A stretch of 46,575 bases of DNA from Jiangella rhizosphaerae (GCF_003579925.1 NZ_QUAL01000143.1:1-46575), one strand, 5' to 3'. Counted from the stretch's first letter, positions 14,935-22,993 are shown. A program made the numbers and translations. The notes: a model not told the origin generated them from the letters alone.

Positions 14935-15285
14935 GTGCTGGAGCTGACCGAGGCGGAGTTCGAGCGGCTGGTGTCCGAGGCGATCGACGAGATCCCGCCG
15001 GAGCTGGCCGAGATGATGGACAACGTGGTGATCCTCATCGAGGACGAGGCCCCGGACGATGCTCCGGAGGTGCTGGGACTGTACGAGGGGACCCCGCTGA
15101 CCGAGCGCGGCGAGTGGTACACCGGCGTGCTGCCCGACACCATCCGGCTGTTCCGCCTGCCGATCCTGCGCATCTGCGAGACGCCCGACGACGCCGTCGA
15201 GGAGGTGCTGATCACCGTCGTGCACGAGGTGGCCCACCACTTCGGTATCGACGACGACCGGCTGCACGAGCTCGGCTGGGCGTGA
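14935..15285 (+). CDS. Small metallopeptidase (zincin, DUF1025-like)
   Basis: GTG start at 14935; 116 residues. The HExxH zinc motif 'HEVAHHFG' sits near residue 98, followed by 'IDDDRLHELGW', the usual end of this small actinobacterial/proteobacterial zincin family. The middle holds the conserved 'VLGLYEGTPLTERG' and 'PDTIRLFRLPILR' segments. Its substrate is not known. It is divergent from the metallophosphoesterase and only one base from the convergent amidohydrolase gene. Confidence 0.9.
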   Translation: MLELTEAEFERLVSEAIDEIPPELAEMMDNVVILIEDEAPDDAPEVLGLYEGTPLTERGEWYTGVLPDTIRLFRLPILRICETPDDAVEEVLITVVHEVAHHFGIDDDRLHELGWA

Positions 15286-15286
15286 G

Positions 15287-16189
15287 CTAGCCGCGCACGC
15301 CCGCCGGCACGCCGTCGAACAGCCTGGTCGCGTTCGCCGTCGTGGTCGCGCGCCAGCCGGCGACCGTGTCGTCCAGGCGGGCGAGCTGCCGGGCCACGCC
15401 CTCGGGCGGCGTGAAGCACGAGCCGCTGCCGTAGACCACCCGCCCCGACGGCGACGGCCAGACGCCCGACGTGCCGAGATCGACCCACAGCCGGTCCAGC
15501 TGCGGCGCGAGCCGCACGCCGTCGTCGGCCAGCAGTTCCAGCCGCGACGCCAGCAGGGGCAGCACGGCGCCGGCGTCGCCGACCACGAACCGGATCCGCG
15601 GATGGCGCGCCAGTACGCCGGAGAGCACCAGGTCGGCGACCGCACGCACGCCCTCGAAGACGAACTCGATCAGCGGTCGCGGGCGGTCCAGCGCGACGTC
15701 GCGCCAGTTCGGCGGCGAGGTCGGATGGAGCAGCACGACCGCCTCGCGTTCGTCGAGGAACCGCCACAACGCCTCCAGCCGCGGATCGCCGGGGTACCGG
15801 CCGGCGGCGTTCGTCAGGACGACGACGCCGTCGGCGCCGAGCTGGTCGAACGCGTGCCCGGCCTCGGCGACCGCGCCGTCGAGGTCGGGCAGCGGCAGGG
15901 CGGCGAGGAAGCCGAACCGGTCCGGCCGGCGGGCCACCGACGCCGCCGCGGCCTCGTTGACCTGCCGCGCCAGCACCCGCGCCCGGACGTCGTCGCCGAA
16001 GTGGACGCCCGGCGACGACACCGACAGGACGGCGCGGGCGATCCCGTGCCGGTCCATCAGGTCCAGCTGACCGTCGGCGGACCACCGCGGCCAGCCGGGC
16101 ATCCCGTCGGGGGCGCGATGCCCGGCTCGGACGGCCGCGGCCACGTAATCCTCGGTGAGGAAGTGCGCGTGCACGTCGATCAGCGTCAT
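15287..16189 (-). CDS. Amidohydrolase-2 family protein with altered active site
   Basis: A 300-residue TIM-barrel protein of the ACMSD/amidohydrolase-2 family. The first metal motif 'DVHAHFL' is at residues 5-11 and a later His lies in 'VVLLHPTSPPNW'. Two usual catalytic positions differ: the HxGG-type motif reads 'VVGDAGAVLPLLASR' (His replaced by Asp) and the GSDxP motif reads 'YGSGSCFTPPEG' (Asp lost). Decarboxylation or hydrolysis by the usual mechanism is therefore doubtful. It overlaps the upstream SDR gene by 4 bp (ATGA at 16186-16189), so they are one operon and may act on the same compound. Confidence 0.88.
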   Translation of the reverse strand: MTLIDVHAHFLTEDYVAAAVRAGHRAPDGMPGWPRWSADGQLDLMDRHGIARAVLSVSSPGVHFGDDVRARVLARQVNEAAAASVARRPDRFGFLAALPLPDLDGAVAEAGHAFDQLGADGVVVLTNAAGRYPGDPRLEALWRFLDEREAVVLLHPTSPPNWRDVALDRPRPLIEFVFEGVRAVADLVLSGVLARHPRIRFVVGDAGAVLPLLASRLELLADDGVRLAPQLDRLWVDLGTSGVWPSPSGRVVYGSGSCFTPPEGVARQLARLDDTVAGWRATTTANATRLFDGVPAGVRG

Positions 16190-17076
16190 GCGGCGCTCGG
16201 GTGCAGCAGGTCGTCGAGGCCGATGCGGCGCAGCAGTTCCGCGCGGACGCGGTCGGCGACGGCGTTGACGACGACCGAGCCGTCGTCGGACGGGTCGATG
16301 TGCACGCGGAACGGGCGGCGGCCCTTCTCGGTGCCGACGACGTCGACGATGGCCCGGGCGACGTCCGCGACGTCGGCCCAGTCGGGCTCCAGCTCGGCGA
16401 GCCGCTGCGCGACCTGCTCCATCAGCTGCGGGTACTTCCGCTCGTAATCGGCGACGACGGCGGTGTCGGCGGGCGACCCGCTGTGGGCGAAGTGGTTCGT
16501 GCCGTGGGTGAACGCGCCCGGGACGATGATCGTGGTCTCGATGCCGAACCGCGACAGCTCCAGTGCGTAGCTCTGAGCGAGCGCGTCCATCCCGGCCTTC
16601 GCCGCGAAGTACGGCGCCAGGTAGGGCGGGGTGCCGCCACGGGTGCTGGAGCTGCCGACCCAGACGACCAGGCCGTCGTTCTGCCCGCGCAGCACGGGCA
16701 GGGCCGCGCGGTTGAGCCGCTGGGTGCCGATGACGTTGGTGTCGTAGAGCTCGGCGAGCTGCTCCGGCGTGAACGCCTCGGCCGGGCCGGTGACCATGTG
16801 GCCGGCGTTGTGGATCAGGACGTCCAGCCGGCCCTGCTCGCCGGCGACGGTGGCGACGGCCTGCCGTGCGGACTCGTCGGAGCTGACGTCCAGCTCGACG
16901 GTGCGCAGGTCGACGCCGTGCTCGGCGGCGTATGCCTTGGCCTCGGCCGCCGCGGCGGCGTTGCGGCCGGCGATGTCGCGCATGCCGGCGTAGACGACGT
17001 GGCCGGCGTCGGCCAGGGCGCGGGCGGTGAGCGCGCCGAAGCCGCTGGACGCGCCGCTGATGAGGATCGTGCTCAT
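16186..17076 (-). CDS. Short-chain dehydrogenase/reductase
   Basis: 296 residues, start ATG 17076 after a strong AAAGGAGA. Classical SDR features are visible: 'ISGASSGFGALTARAL' (TGxxxGxG-type cofactor loop near residue 7), 'HNAGH' (NAG), 'GSSST' (catalytic Ser) and 'YFAAKAG' (YxxxK). It is longer than the minimal SDR, with a C-terminal extension that may cover the substrate site. Substrate unknown. It lies downstream of a second SDR and a LysR gene, with the amidohydrolase overlapping its end. Confidence 0.93.
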   Translation of the reverse strand: MSTILISGASSGFGALTARALADAGHVVYAGMRDIAGRNAAAAAEAKAYAAEHGVDLRTVELDVSSDESARQAVATVAGEQGRLDVLIHNAGHMVTGPAEAFTPEQLAELYDTNVIGTQRLNRAALPVLRGQNDGLVVWVGSSSTRGGTPPYLAPYFAAKAGMDALAQSYALELSRFGIETTIIVPGAFTHGTNHFAHSGSPADTAVVADYERKYPQLMEQVAQRLAELEPDWADVADVARAIVDVVGTEKGRRPFRVHIDPSDDGSVVVNAVADRVRAELLRRIGLDDLLHPSAA

Positions 17077-17108
17077 GGTGGGTCTCCTTTGCGGTGGACG
17101 GGACGGGG

Positions 17109-17849
17109 TCAGATCGCGCCGCCGTTGGCGTACAGCGTCTGGCCGTTGATCCAGCGGGCCGGGCCGGCGAGGAACGCGATGACCTCGGCGATGTCCTCGG
17201 GCCGGCCGATGCGCTCCAGCGGCGGCTCGGCGGCCATCCGGTCGAGCAGCTCCTGCGGCTTGCCCTCGAGGAACAGTGCGGTGGCGGTCGGGCCGGGGGC
17301 GACGGCGTTGACGGTGATGTCGCGGCCGCGCAGCTCGCGGGCCAGGATCAGGGTGATGGCCTCGACGGCGCCCTTGCTGGCCGCGTAGGCGGAGTAGCCC
17401 GGCCGCTGGAAGCGGGTCAGCGAGCTGGAGACGTTGATGATCGCGCCGCCGGAGCGGACCCGCAGGGCGGCCTGCTGGTCGACGGCGAAGGTGCCGCGCA
17501 CGTTGACGCGCAGGTGGGCGTCGAGTTCGCCGAGGTCCAGCTCGGCCAGCGGGGCGAGCCGCATGATGCCGGCGGCGTTCACGACGACGTCGACGCCGCC
17601 GAACACCCGCTCGGCCTCGTCGAAGAGCGCGGCGACGGAGTGCTCGTCGGCGACGTCGACCTGGACGGCGACGGCCTGCCCGCCGGCCGCGACGACCTCG
17701 GCGGCGGCCTGTTCGCCCTCCTCCTTGGCGCCGCCGTAGGTGACGACGACGGCGTAGCCGTCGCGGCCCAGGCGGGCGGCGGTCTCGCGGCCGATGCCGC
17801 GGGAGCCGCCGGTGACGATCGCGACGCGGGGAGTGTTCTGGTCGGTCAT
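17109..17849 (-). CDS. Short-chain dehydrogenase/reductase, classical
   Basis: 246 residues, ATG 17849 with GGAAGGA upstream. The cofactor motif 'VTGGSRGIGRETA' starts near residue 12; 'NAAGIM', 'NVSSSL', 'YAASKGA' give the NAG, Ser and YxxxK positions; the C-terminus 'ARWINGQTLYANGGAI' is the standard end of FabG-like SDRs. Likely an NAD(P)H-dependent oxidoreductase. It is probably co-transcribed with the second SDR 32 bp downstream. The LysR gene lies upstream on the same strand, with a structured element between them. Confidence 0.94.
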   Translation of the reverse strand: MTDQNTPRVAIVTGGSRGIGRETAARLGRDGYAVVVTYGGAKEEGEQAAAEVVAAGGQAVAVQVDVADEHSVAALFDEAERVFGGVDVVVNAAGIMRLAPLAELDLGELDAHLRVNVRGTFAVDQQAALRVRSGGAIINVSSSLTRFQRPGYSAYAASKGAVEAITLILARELRGRDITVNAVAPGPTATALFLEGKPQELLDRMAAEPPLERIGRPEDIAEVIAFLAGPARWINGQTLYANGGAI

Positions 17850-17909
17850 GGCCGGGTTCCTTCCGGATCTGAGCTGTCGTGCTGACAGTTCGTGCCTGAT
17901 GTGAGAGTC

Positions 17910-18012
17910 GGGTCAGGCAAAGATCACGAACGCTCTCCAGTCGACTTGCGGACTGGACCGAGGACTCAGGGGGACCTTCGGCCCCCCATCGCCCGTCGGT
18001 TTTGCCTGACCC
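17910..18012 (-). repeat. Structured ~103-nt element, family P2, copy A
   Basis: Perfect 12-bp terminal inverted arms GGGTCAGGCAAA (17910-17921) and TTTGCCTGACCC (18001-18012) enclose a core that aligns with 26047-26148. Read leftward, the core has ACCGACGG, the hairpin GGGGGGCC-GAA-GGTCCCCC (closed fully if G-U is allowed) and, in this copy, CCAGTC paired with GACTGG. It lies in the sense direction upstream of the SDR genes and could be an RNA leader or a mobile palindromic unit. Confidence 0.7.
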
Positions 18013-18076
18013 TCCTCGATCCTGAAGCCGGCCAAAGCATCAAGACAAACGAATCTCTTCGATGTCTGAATCAGTT

Positions 18077-19000
18077 TCAGCGATGCAAGTCCGCGCCGGC
18101 GACCGTCCCGTCCAGCAGCCGGACGTGCTGCATCACGAGCCCGAGCAGTGCCCGCACGGCCGCGGACGGGCGGCGTTTGCGCAGCATGGCCACGTGCACC
18201 GCCCACTCGAACGACTGCCCGTCGACCCGCAGGATCCGCACGTCGCCGGCCAGCCGGGCCGCGTACTCGGGCAGGATCGCCACCCCGACCTCGTGGCGGA
18301 CGAACGCCGCGGCGTCGTCGACCCCGGCCACCTCGACGGCGATGCGGCGCGAGATGCCGGCGGCCTCGAACACCTGGTCGGCGATCGCCCGGTTGGTGAA
18401 GCCGGGCGGGAAGTCGACGAAGCTCTCGTCGGCGAGGTCGGCCAGGGCGACCCGCCGCCGGCGGGCCAGCCGGTGACCCACGGGCACCGCCAGCACGTTC
18501 GGCACGCGGACCAGCTCCCAGCTGGCGAGGTCGCGGTGCGGCGGAGCGGCGAGGGCCAGGAACGCGACGTCGCAGTCGCCGGCCAGCAGCGCCGCCAGGT
18601 TGCCCGACGAGCCGGTGGCCTCGACCCGCAGCTGCAGCTCGACGCCCGGATAGCGGGTCCGGAACACGCCCGCGACGGCCGGGAGGTCGACCAGCGCCAG
18701 ACCCCCGAGCATCGCCACCCGGACGTGGCCGCGCAGCCCGCTGCCGAGCTCGTCGACGACGTCACGGGCGCCCTGGACGGCGTCCTGCACCGCCAGCGCC
18801 TCCGGCAGCAGCGCCGCGCCCGCCTCCGTCAGCACGACGCGCTGCGCGCTGCGCTCGAACAGCGTGACCTTGAGGTCCTTCTCGAGCGCCGCGATGGCCG
18901 CCGAGACCGCGCTCTGCACCACGTGCAGCCGCTTGGCGGCCAGCGTGAAGCTCTTCTCGTGCGCGACGGCGACGAAGTACTCCAGCTGCCTCAGCTCCAC
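18077..19000 (-). CDS. LysR-family transcriptional regulator
   Basis: 307 residues from GTG 19000. The N-terminal winged HTH is 'LRQLEYFVAVAHEKSFTLAAKRLHVVQSAVSAAIAALEKDL', followed by the two-lobed substrate-binding domain. LysR proteins usually activate a neighbouring gene on binding a small metabolite. Here, unlike the common divergent layout, the SDR-amidohydrolase operon is downstream on the same strand, 228 bp away, so it is a candidate target but not a proven one. A small GC hairpin (AGCCC/GGGCT, 19123-19136) lies upstream of the gene. Confidence 0.94.
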   Translation of the reverse strand: MELRQLEYFVAVAHEKSFTLAAKRLHVVQSAVSAAIAALEKDLKVTLFERSAQRVVLTEAGAALLPEALAVQDAVQGARDVVDELGSGLRGHVRVAMLGGLALVDLPAVAGVFRTRYPGVELQLRVEATGSSGNLAALLAGDCDVAFLALAAPPHRDLASWELVRVPNVLAVPVGHRLARRRRVALADLADESFVDFPPGFTNRAIADQVFEAAGISRRIAVEVAGVDDAAAFVRHEVGVAILPEYAARLAGDVRILRVDGQSFEWAVHVAMLRKRRPSAAVRALLGLVMQHVRLLDGTVAGADLHR

Positions 19001-19236
19001 GAGGCCAGTCTGGCGTAGGAAGAATGGTTCGGGCGCCGGGCCGGGAACGCCTCTCGGCGCAACGGCCGCTCGTAGCGGCTATAAGTGGGACCCGGGGTTA
19101 CCACGGCCCGCCGCCCAGCGAGAGCCCCGAAGGGCTGTCGCCAGTACCTGAAACTACCTGATGCCCGTGGTTGTTCCCAGCGTTACGGCGTGGGAAGGAT
19201 CACCTTGACGTCGCGCCGCCGGGCGGTTCGTCCCGG

Positions 19237-19818
19237 TCAGGGCGCGGACATGCGGCGGGCGAGCTCGACGACGGCGGCCCGCTGCGTCGCGCGGTCCATG
19301 CCCTCGGCGCCGACCGTCATCCGGACCACGTGCGGTGCGACGAACCACCAGTCGACCAGCGCCATCACGCCGTAGAGCAGCTGCCCGGCGCCGATCGCGG
19401 CGGTCACCAGCCCGCGGCGCTGGGCGTCGGCGACCGCCGCGACCTTGTCGTGCTGCAGCGCCGCCCGTTTCGCCTCCGCGACCGCCTCGCCGCCGCTGGC
19501 CAGCCCCTCCCAGTGCAGCAGCCGGAGGAAGTGCGGGTGGTCGGTGTGGTGGTCGAACAGCCGCCCGGCGTAGTCGCCGAGGTCGCCTGCCTGCTCCGCG
19601 GTGAGCGGGACGGCGGCGGCGAGGCGCTGCAGCTCCCGCTCGAGGACGGCGCGGAACAGCCCCTCCTTGTCGCCGAAATACTGGTAGATGCGCTCCTTGT
19701 TGATGCCGGCGGACCGGGCGACGCGGTCGACGCGGGCGCCGGCCGGTCCGTGCTCGGCGAACTCCTCGACGGCGGCGTCGAGGAGGCGGCGGCGGGTCGC
19801 CTCGGTGTCCCACGGCAT
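19237..19818 (-). CDS. TetR-family transcriptional regulator
   Basis: 193 residues, ATG 19818. The HTH reads 'ARVDRVARSAGINKERIYQYFGDKEGLFRAVLE', and the C-terminal part is the ligand and dimer domain with 'HPHFLRLLHWEGLA'. It is divergent from a small membrane protein gene 66 bp away. The gap has two copies of TCCAACC(G/A)T(T/G)CAGTTG, which are good operator candidates for this repressor, one of them over the start codon of the membrane protein gene. The inducing compound is unknown. Confidence 0.93.
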   Translation of the reverse strand: MPWDTEATRRRLLDAAVEEFAEHGPAGARVDRVARSAGINKERIYQYFGDKEGLFRAVLERELQRLAAAVPLTAEQAGDLGDYAGRLFDHHTDHPHFLRLLHWEGLASGGEAVAEAKRAALQHDKVAAVADAQRRGLVTAAIGAGQLLYGVMALVDWWFVAPHVVRMTVGAEGMDRATQRAAVVELARRMSAP

Positions 19819-19836
19819 GGGAGCACCGTAGCAATC

Positions 19837-19895
19837 TCCAACCGTTCAGTTGCTTTTTCTCGCATCCGGGCGCAAACTCCAACCATGCAGTTGGA
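19837..19895. promoter_or_regulatory. Two putative TetR operators
   Basis: TCCAACCGTTCAGTTG at 19837-19852 and TCCAACCATGCAGTTGGA at 19878-19895. Both are imperfect palindromes (TCCAAC...GTTGGA type) about 41 bp apart. The second covers the ATG of the gene starting at 19885. This suggests tight co-repression of both divergent genes. Confidence 0.7.
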
Positions 19896-20139
19896 AAATC
19901 GTCCGCCGTCCGTCCACCGCCGCGCCCTGATCATCTGGCTGGCCATCTATCCGCTCGTGACCCTGGGGCAGTTCCTGCTCCGCCCGCTCACCGGCGACCT
20001 GCCGATCCCGGTCAGCACGCTGGTGCTGACGCTGCTGGTCGTCCCCGTCGCCGTCTACGTCGTCGTCCCGGCGCTCACCCGGGCCGGCGTCCGGCTCAGC
20101 GCCGGACGATCACGCCGCGCGCGACCAGTTCGATCGTGA
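19885..20139 (+). CDS. Small two-helix membrane protein, 84 aa
   Basis: ATG 19885, 84 residues. Two membrane segments: about residues 14-33 ('ALIIWLAIYPLVTLGQFLL') and 43-64 ('STLVLTLLVVPVAVYVVVPAL'). The pattern, including the basic C-terminal tail, resembles the membrane tail found in some antibiotic-biosynthesis-monooxygenase-like proteins, but no such domain is present here. There is no room for a Shine-Dalgarno site in the operator, so it may be leaderless. The end overlaps the convergent FetB-like gene by 44 bp. Function unknown; TetR control hints at a stress or efflux-related role. Confidence 0.72.
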   Translation: MQLENRPPSVHRRALIIWLAIYPLVTLGQFLLRPLTGDLPIPVSTLVLTLLVVPVAVYVVVPALTRAGVRLSAGRSRRARPVRS

Positions 20140-20839
20140 GCGCGACCGCGGCCGTCTCGACCGCCAGCAGGGCCACCAGCACGAACAGCTGGACCGCACC
20201 GGCCTGGATCGGATCGGCGCCGCCGATGAGCATGCCGACGAACGCGCCCGGCAGCACCACCAGGCCGACGGTGCGCGTCTGGTCGAGGGCGGGGATCAGC
20301 GCGGTCGCCGCCTGCGAACGGCCGATCTCCAGGGCGGCGTCGCGCGGCAGCAGCCCGACCGACAGCGCGGCCTCCACCTCGCCGCGCCGGGTCTCCAGCT
20401 CGTCCAGCGCGCGCCGCCCGGCCAGCGCGGCCGCCGTCATCGCCCCGCCGATCAGGATCCCGGCGACCGCGATGACGGCGAGCGGGTCGGCCGGGAGCAC
20501 CCTGGTGGCCAGCAGCGCCAGGACGACCAGCAGCGGGCCGGCCGCCACCGGGACCGCGGCCCACGTCCAGGACCGGTCCCGGGTCATCCGCCGCCCGGCC
20601 GTGACGGTCGCCGTCACCAGCATCACCAGCACGAACGCCGCCGTCAGCGGCTCGACCTCGACGACGGCGGCGAGCACCAGTGCGACGACGGCGAGCTGGG
20701 CCACCGCGCGCACCGCCGCCGTGACCACCCCGCGGTCGTGACCGAGGCGCGCGACGGCGCTCACGGCGACGGCGACCACGACGAGCACCGCCATCGCCAC
20801 GGCCAGGCCCGGACCGACCGGCAGCAGTGTCGACGACAT
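20096..20839 (-). CDS. FetB/YbbM-family (UPF0014) ABC permease
   Basis: 247 residues from ATG 20839; the ATG at 20863 would overlap the divergent adenosyltransferase start and is less likely. Seven or so hydrophobic helices are visible, with the family signature 'EAALSVGLLPRDAALEIGRSQAATALIPALDQTRTVGLVVLPGAFVGMLIGGADPIQAGAVQ'. In E. coli FetAB is an ATP-driven iron exporter. No FetA-like ATPase is adjacent, so the partner is elsewhere or the gene is solitary. Divergent starts are only 22 bp apart, implying overlapping or leaderless promoters. Confidence 0.88.
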   Translation of the reverse strand: MSSTLLPVGPGLAVAMAVLVVVAVAVSAVARLGHDRGVVTAAVRAVAQLAVVALVLAAVVEVEPLTAAFVLVMLVTATVTAGRRMTRDRSWTWAAVPVAAGPLLVVLALLATRVLPADPLAVIAVAGILIGGAMTAAALAGRRALDELETRRGEVEAALSVGLLPRDAALEIGRSQAATALIPALDQTRTVGLVVLPGAFVGMLIGGADPIQAGAVQLFVLVALLAVETAAVALTIELVARGVIVRR

Positions 20840-20861
20840 CTGGTCACCGTAGTGTGAGGAC

Positions 20862-21488
20862 ATGGTGAGGTTGACGAGGATCTACACCCGCACCGGCGAC
20901 GACGGCACCACCGGGCTGGGCGACTTCAGCCGCACCCGGAAGACCGACCCGCGACTCGTCGCCTACGCCGACGCCAACGAGGCCAACGCCGCCATCGGGG
21001 TGGCCGTCGCGCTGGAACGGTCCGGCACCGGGGGCGGCGGTCTCGGCCCGGACGTGCTCGCCGTCCTCCAGCGGGTGCAGAACGACCTGTTCGACGTCGG
21101 CGCCGACCTCTGCCTGCCGCTCAGGCCGTCGTACGAGCACGAGCCGCTGCGCGTCCAGGCCGCGTGGATCGACGAGCTGGAGGCCGACTGCGACCGCTAC
21201 AACGCCGAGGTGCCCACGCTGACGTCGTTCATCCTGCCCGGCGGCACCGTCACGGCGGCGCAGCTGCATGTGGCCACGACGGTGGTGCGGCGGGCGGAAC
21301 GGTCGGCCTGGCGGGCGGTCGAGCAGTACGGCACCGGCGACGACGGCGGCGTCAACCCGCTCACCGCCACCTACCTCAACCGCCTCTCGGACCTGCTGTT
21401 CATCCTCGCCCGGTACGCCAACCGGGCCGCCGGCGACGTCCTCTGGCAGCCCGGCGGCGGCCGCGCGGAACCGCCGCGACGGCGATAG
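20862..21488 (+). CDS. ATP:cob(I)alamin adenosyltransferase, PduO type
   Basis: 208 residues, ATG 20862. The N-terminal 'IYTRTGDDGTTGLGDFSRTRKTDPRLVAYADANEANAAIG' is the conserved nucleotide-binding motif of PduO-type enzymes, and 'FILPGGTVTAAQLHVATTVVRRAER' with 'YLNRLSDLLFILARYAN' are the later signatures. It makes adenosylcobalamin from reduced cobalamin and ATP in the cytoplasm. No cobalamin riboswitch fits in the 22-bp upstream gap. The MBL gene follows after 10 bp and is probably co-transcribed. Confidence 0.96.
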   Translation: MVRLTRIYTRTGDDGTTGLGDFSRTRKTDPRLVAYADANEANAAIGVAVALERSGTGGGGLGPDVLAVLQRVQNDLFDVGADLCLPLRPSYEHEPLRVQAAWIDELEADCDRYNAEVPTLTSFILPGGTVTAAQLHVATTVVRRAERSAWRAVEQYGTGDDGGVNPLTATYLNRLSDLLFILARYANRAAGDVLWQPGGGRAEPPRRR

Positions 21489-21498
21489 CCTCGAGATC

Positions 21499-22128
21499 AT
21501 GAGGCTGACGAAGTTCGAGCACTCCTGCGTCCTCGTCGAGGACGGCGACGCCCGCATCGTCGTCGACCCCGGCGGCTTCTCGCACGGCTTCGAGTCGCTG
21601 ACCGGGCTGACGGCGGTGCTCGTCACGCATCAGCACCCCGACCACCTCGACACCGGCCGCCTGCCGGCGCTGCTCGCGGCCAACCCGGAGGCACGGCTGT
21701 ACGCCGACGCCGGCAGCGCGGCCATCCTGGCCGAGTCGGGCATCGCCGCGACGGGCGTGCAGCCGGGTGAGCGGCTGCACGTCGGCACCACCATCGACGT
21801 GTTCGGCGGCCACCACGCCGTCATCCACCCCGACGTGCCGGTCATCCCGAACGTCGCCTACCTGGTGGGCGGCCGGTTCCTGCACCCGGGCGACTCCTTC
21901 ACCATCCCCGACGTCGACGTCGAGATCCTCGGGCTGCCCACCGCCGCACCGTGGCTGAGGGCCGGCGAGTCGGTCGACTACCTGCGGGCGCTGACGCCGA
22001 ACGTCGCCATCCCCATCCACGAGGCGCTGCTGGCCGTGCCCGACCCGTTCTTCGGCCTGTTCGAGCGGCTCGCGCCCGAGGAGACGGAGCTGCGCGTCCT
22101 GGCCGCCGGCAGCTCGTTCGAGGCCTGA
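21499..22128 (+). CDS. MBL-fold metallo-hydrolase (UlaG/YtnP-like)
   Basis: 209 residues from ATG 21499. The metal motif is 'VTHQHPDHLD' (HxHxDH) near residue 43; further His ligands lie in 'FGGHHAVIHPD', 'FLHPGDSF' and 'IPIHEALL'. It belongs to the UlaG-like branch of the metallo-beta-lactamase fold, whose actinobacterial members are generic hydrolases. Substrate unknown. It probably shares a transcript with the upstream adenosyltransferase gene and with the downstream hypothetical gene. Confidence 0.9.
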   Translation: MRLTKFEHSCVLVEDGDARIVVDPGGFSHGFESLTGLTAVLVTHQHPDHLDTGRLPALLAANPEARLYADAGSAAILAESGIAATGVQPGERLHVGTTIDVFGGHHAVIHPDVPVIPNVAYLVGGRFLHPGDSFTIPDVDVEILGLPTAAPWLRAGESVDYLRALTPNVAIPIHEALLAVPDPFFGLFERLAPEETELRVLAAGSSFEA

Positions 22129-22165
22129 TTCCGACGAACCGGCGCACACAAGGGACAATGGAGAC

Positions 22166-22783
22166 GTGACCGAAGGCAGATCCGAGCGCCACCGGCGACC
22201 CCAGCTGCGTCCCGACATGCCCGATCTGCTCGGCGACCCCGATCCCGCCGACCGCACCGCCGTCGCGCACGCCACCGCCGCCGCCGTCCTGCAGGCGGCC
22301 CGGTCCGAGCCCGGCACCGCGCCCCGGTTGCTGGACCTCGCCGACCGCCTCGGGCTGGACGAGATGGCCGAGCTGTGGCGCGGGTCCGGCTCCGACACCC
22401 TGCCCGGCACGCTCTGGTCGCTCTACCTGCTGCGCAGCTGGGTGCACCGCAACGGCTCCGAGGCCGCCCGCGTCTTCGCCGTCGGCGAGCGCGTGGCCGA
22501 GGTCTCCACGGCGGTCGCCGGCGTCGCACACCCGCCCGGCCCCGCGGAGGTCGCCGCCCTCGGTGACGCGGTCTTGACCAGCGCGTTCACCGGCGACTTC
22601 GCCGTGGCGCTGGAACGTGCGGGCGCCTTCTGCCGGGTCGTCGCGGCCGGCCGGGCGCACTCCGCCGACGACCTCCCGGAGGACGAGGGCGAGCGGCAGA
22701 CCCGCCTGGCGAAAGGCAATCTGAGGATGGCCGAGGAGCTCGAGCGCGCCGCCGCACTGTGGCGCCGCAACGAGCTGCACTAG
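22166..22783 (+). CDS. Conserved hypothetical protein, 205 aa
   Basis: GTG start at 22166, stop TAG at 22781-22783. All-helical and acidic, no membrane segment. 'RLLDLADRLGLDEMAELWRGSGSDTLPGTLWSLYLLRSWVHRN' resembles a conserved actinobacterial protein family that I cannot name or give a function. It follows the MBL gene by 37 bp and runs toward a large palindrome that separates it from the convergent siderophore operon. Confidence 0.78.
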   Translation: MTEGRSERHRRPQLRPDMPDLLGDPDPADRTAVAHATAAAVLQAARSEPGTAPRLLDLADRLGLDEMAELWRGSGSDTLPGTLWSLYLLRSWVHRNGSEAARVFAVGERVAEVSTAVAGVAHPPGPAEVAALGDAVLTSAFTGDFAVALERAGAFCRVVAAGRAHSADDLPEDEGERQTRLAKGNLRMAEELERAAALWRRNELH

Positions 22784-22800
22784 TGCCCCCTTCCCGGCCG

Positions 22801-22993
22801 GGAATGATCACGTTCAGCACGGGATTTCGTGTCGCACCACGATTGCAGGCGTGTTGATGCTCGGGTAATCGTGGTGGTGGCCCGCCTCGCCGACGGGAAA
22901 GCGTTTGCCGCGCACGTCATGATGATCACCCGAGCATCAACACGCCTGCAGGCATAGTCCGACACGAGTTTTCGTGCTGAACGTGATCATTCC
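22801..22993. repeat. Long imperfect palindrome between convergent genes, family P3
   Basis: Arms of about 70 nt (22801-22870 and 22924-22993) match in inverted orientation, with exact blocks of 21 nt (starting GGAATGATCACGTTCAGCA) and 23 nt (starting TGCAGGCGTGTTGATGCT), around a ~53-nt loop. It contains the stop codon of the siderophore synthetase gene (22987-22989). It may act as a bidirectional terminator. A partial copy exists at 40578-40630. Confidence 0.85.

Noticed and set aside
20840-20861. Cobalamin riboswitch for the adenosyltransferase gene
   Set aside because: The gap of 22 bp cannot hold one.
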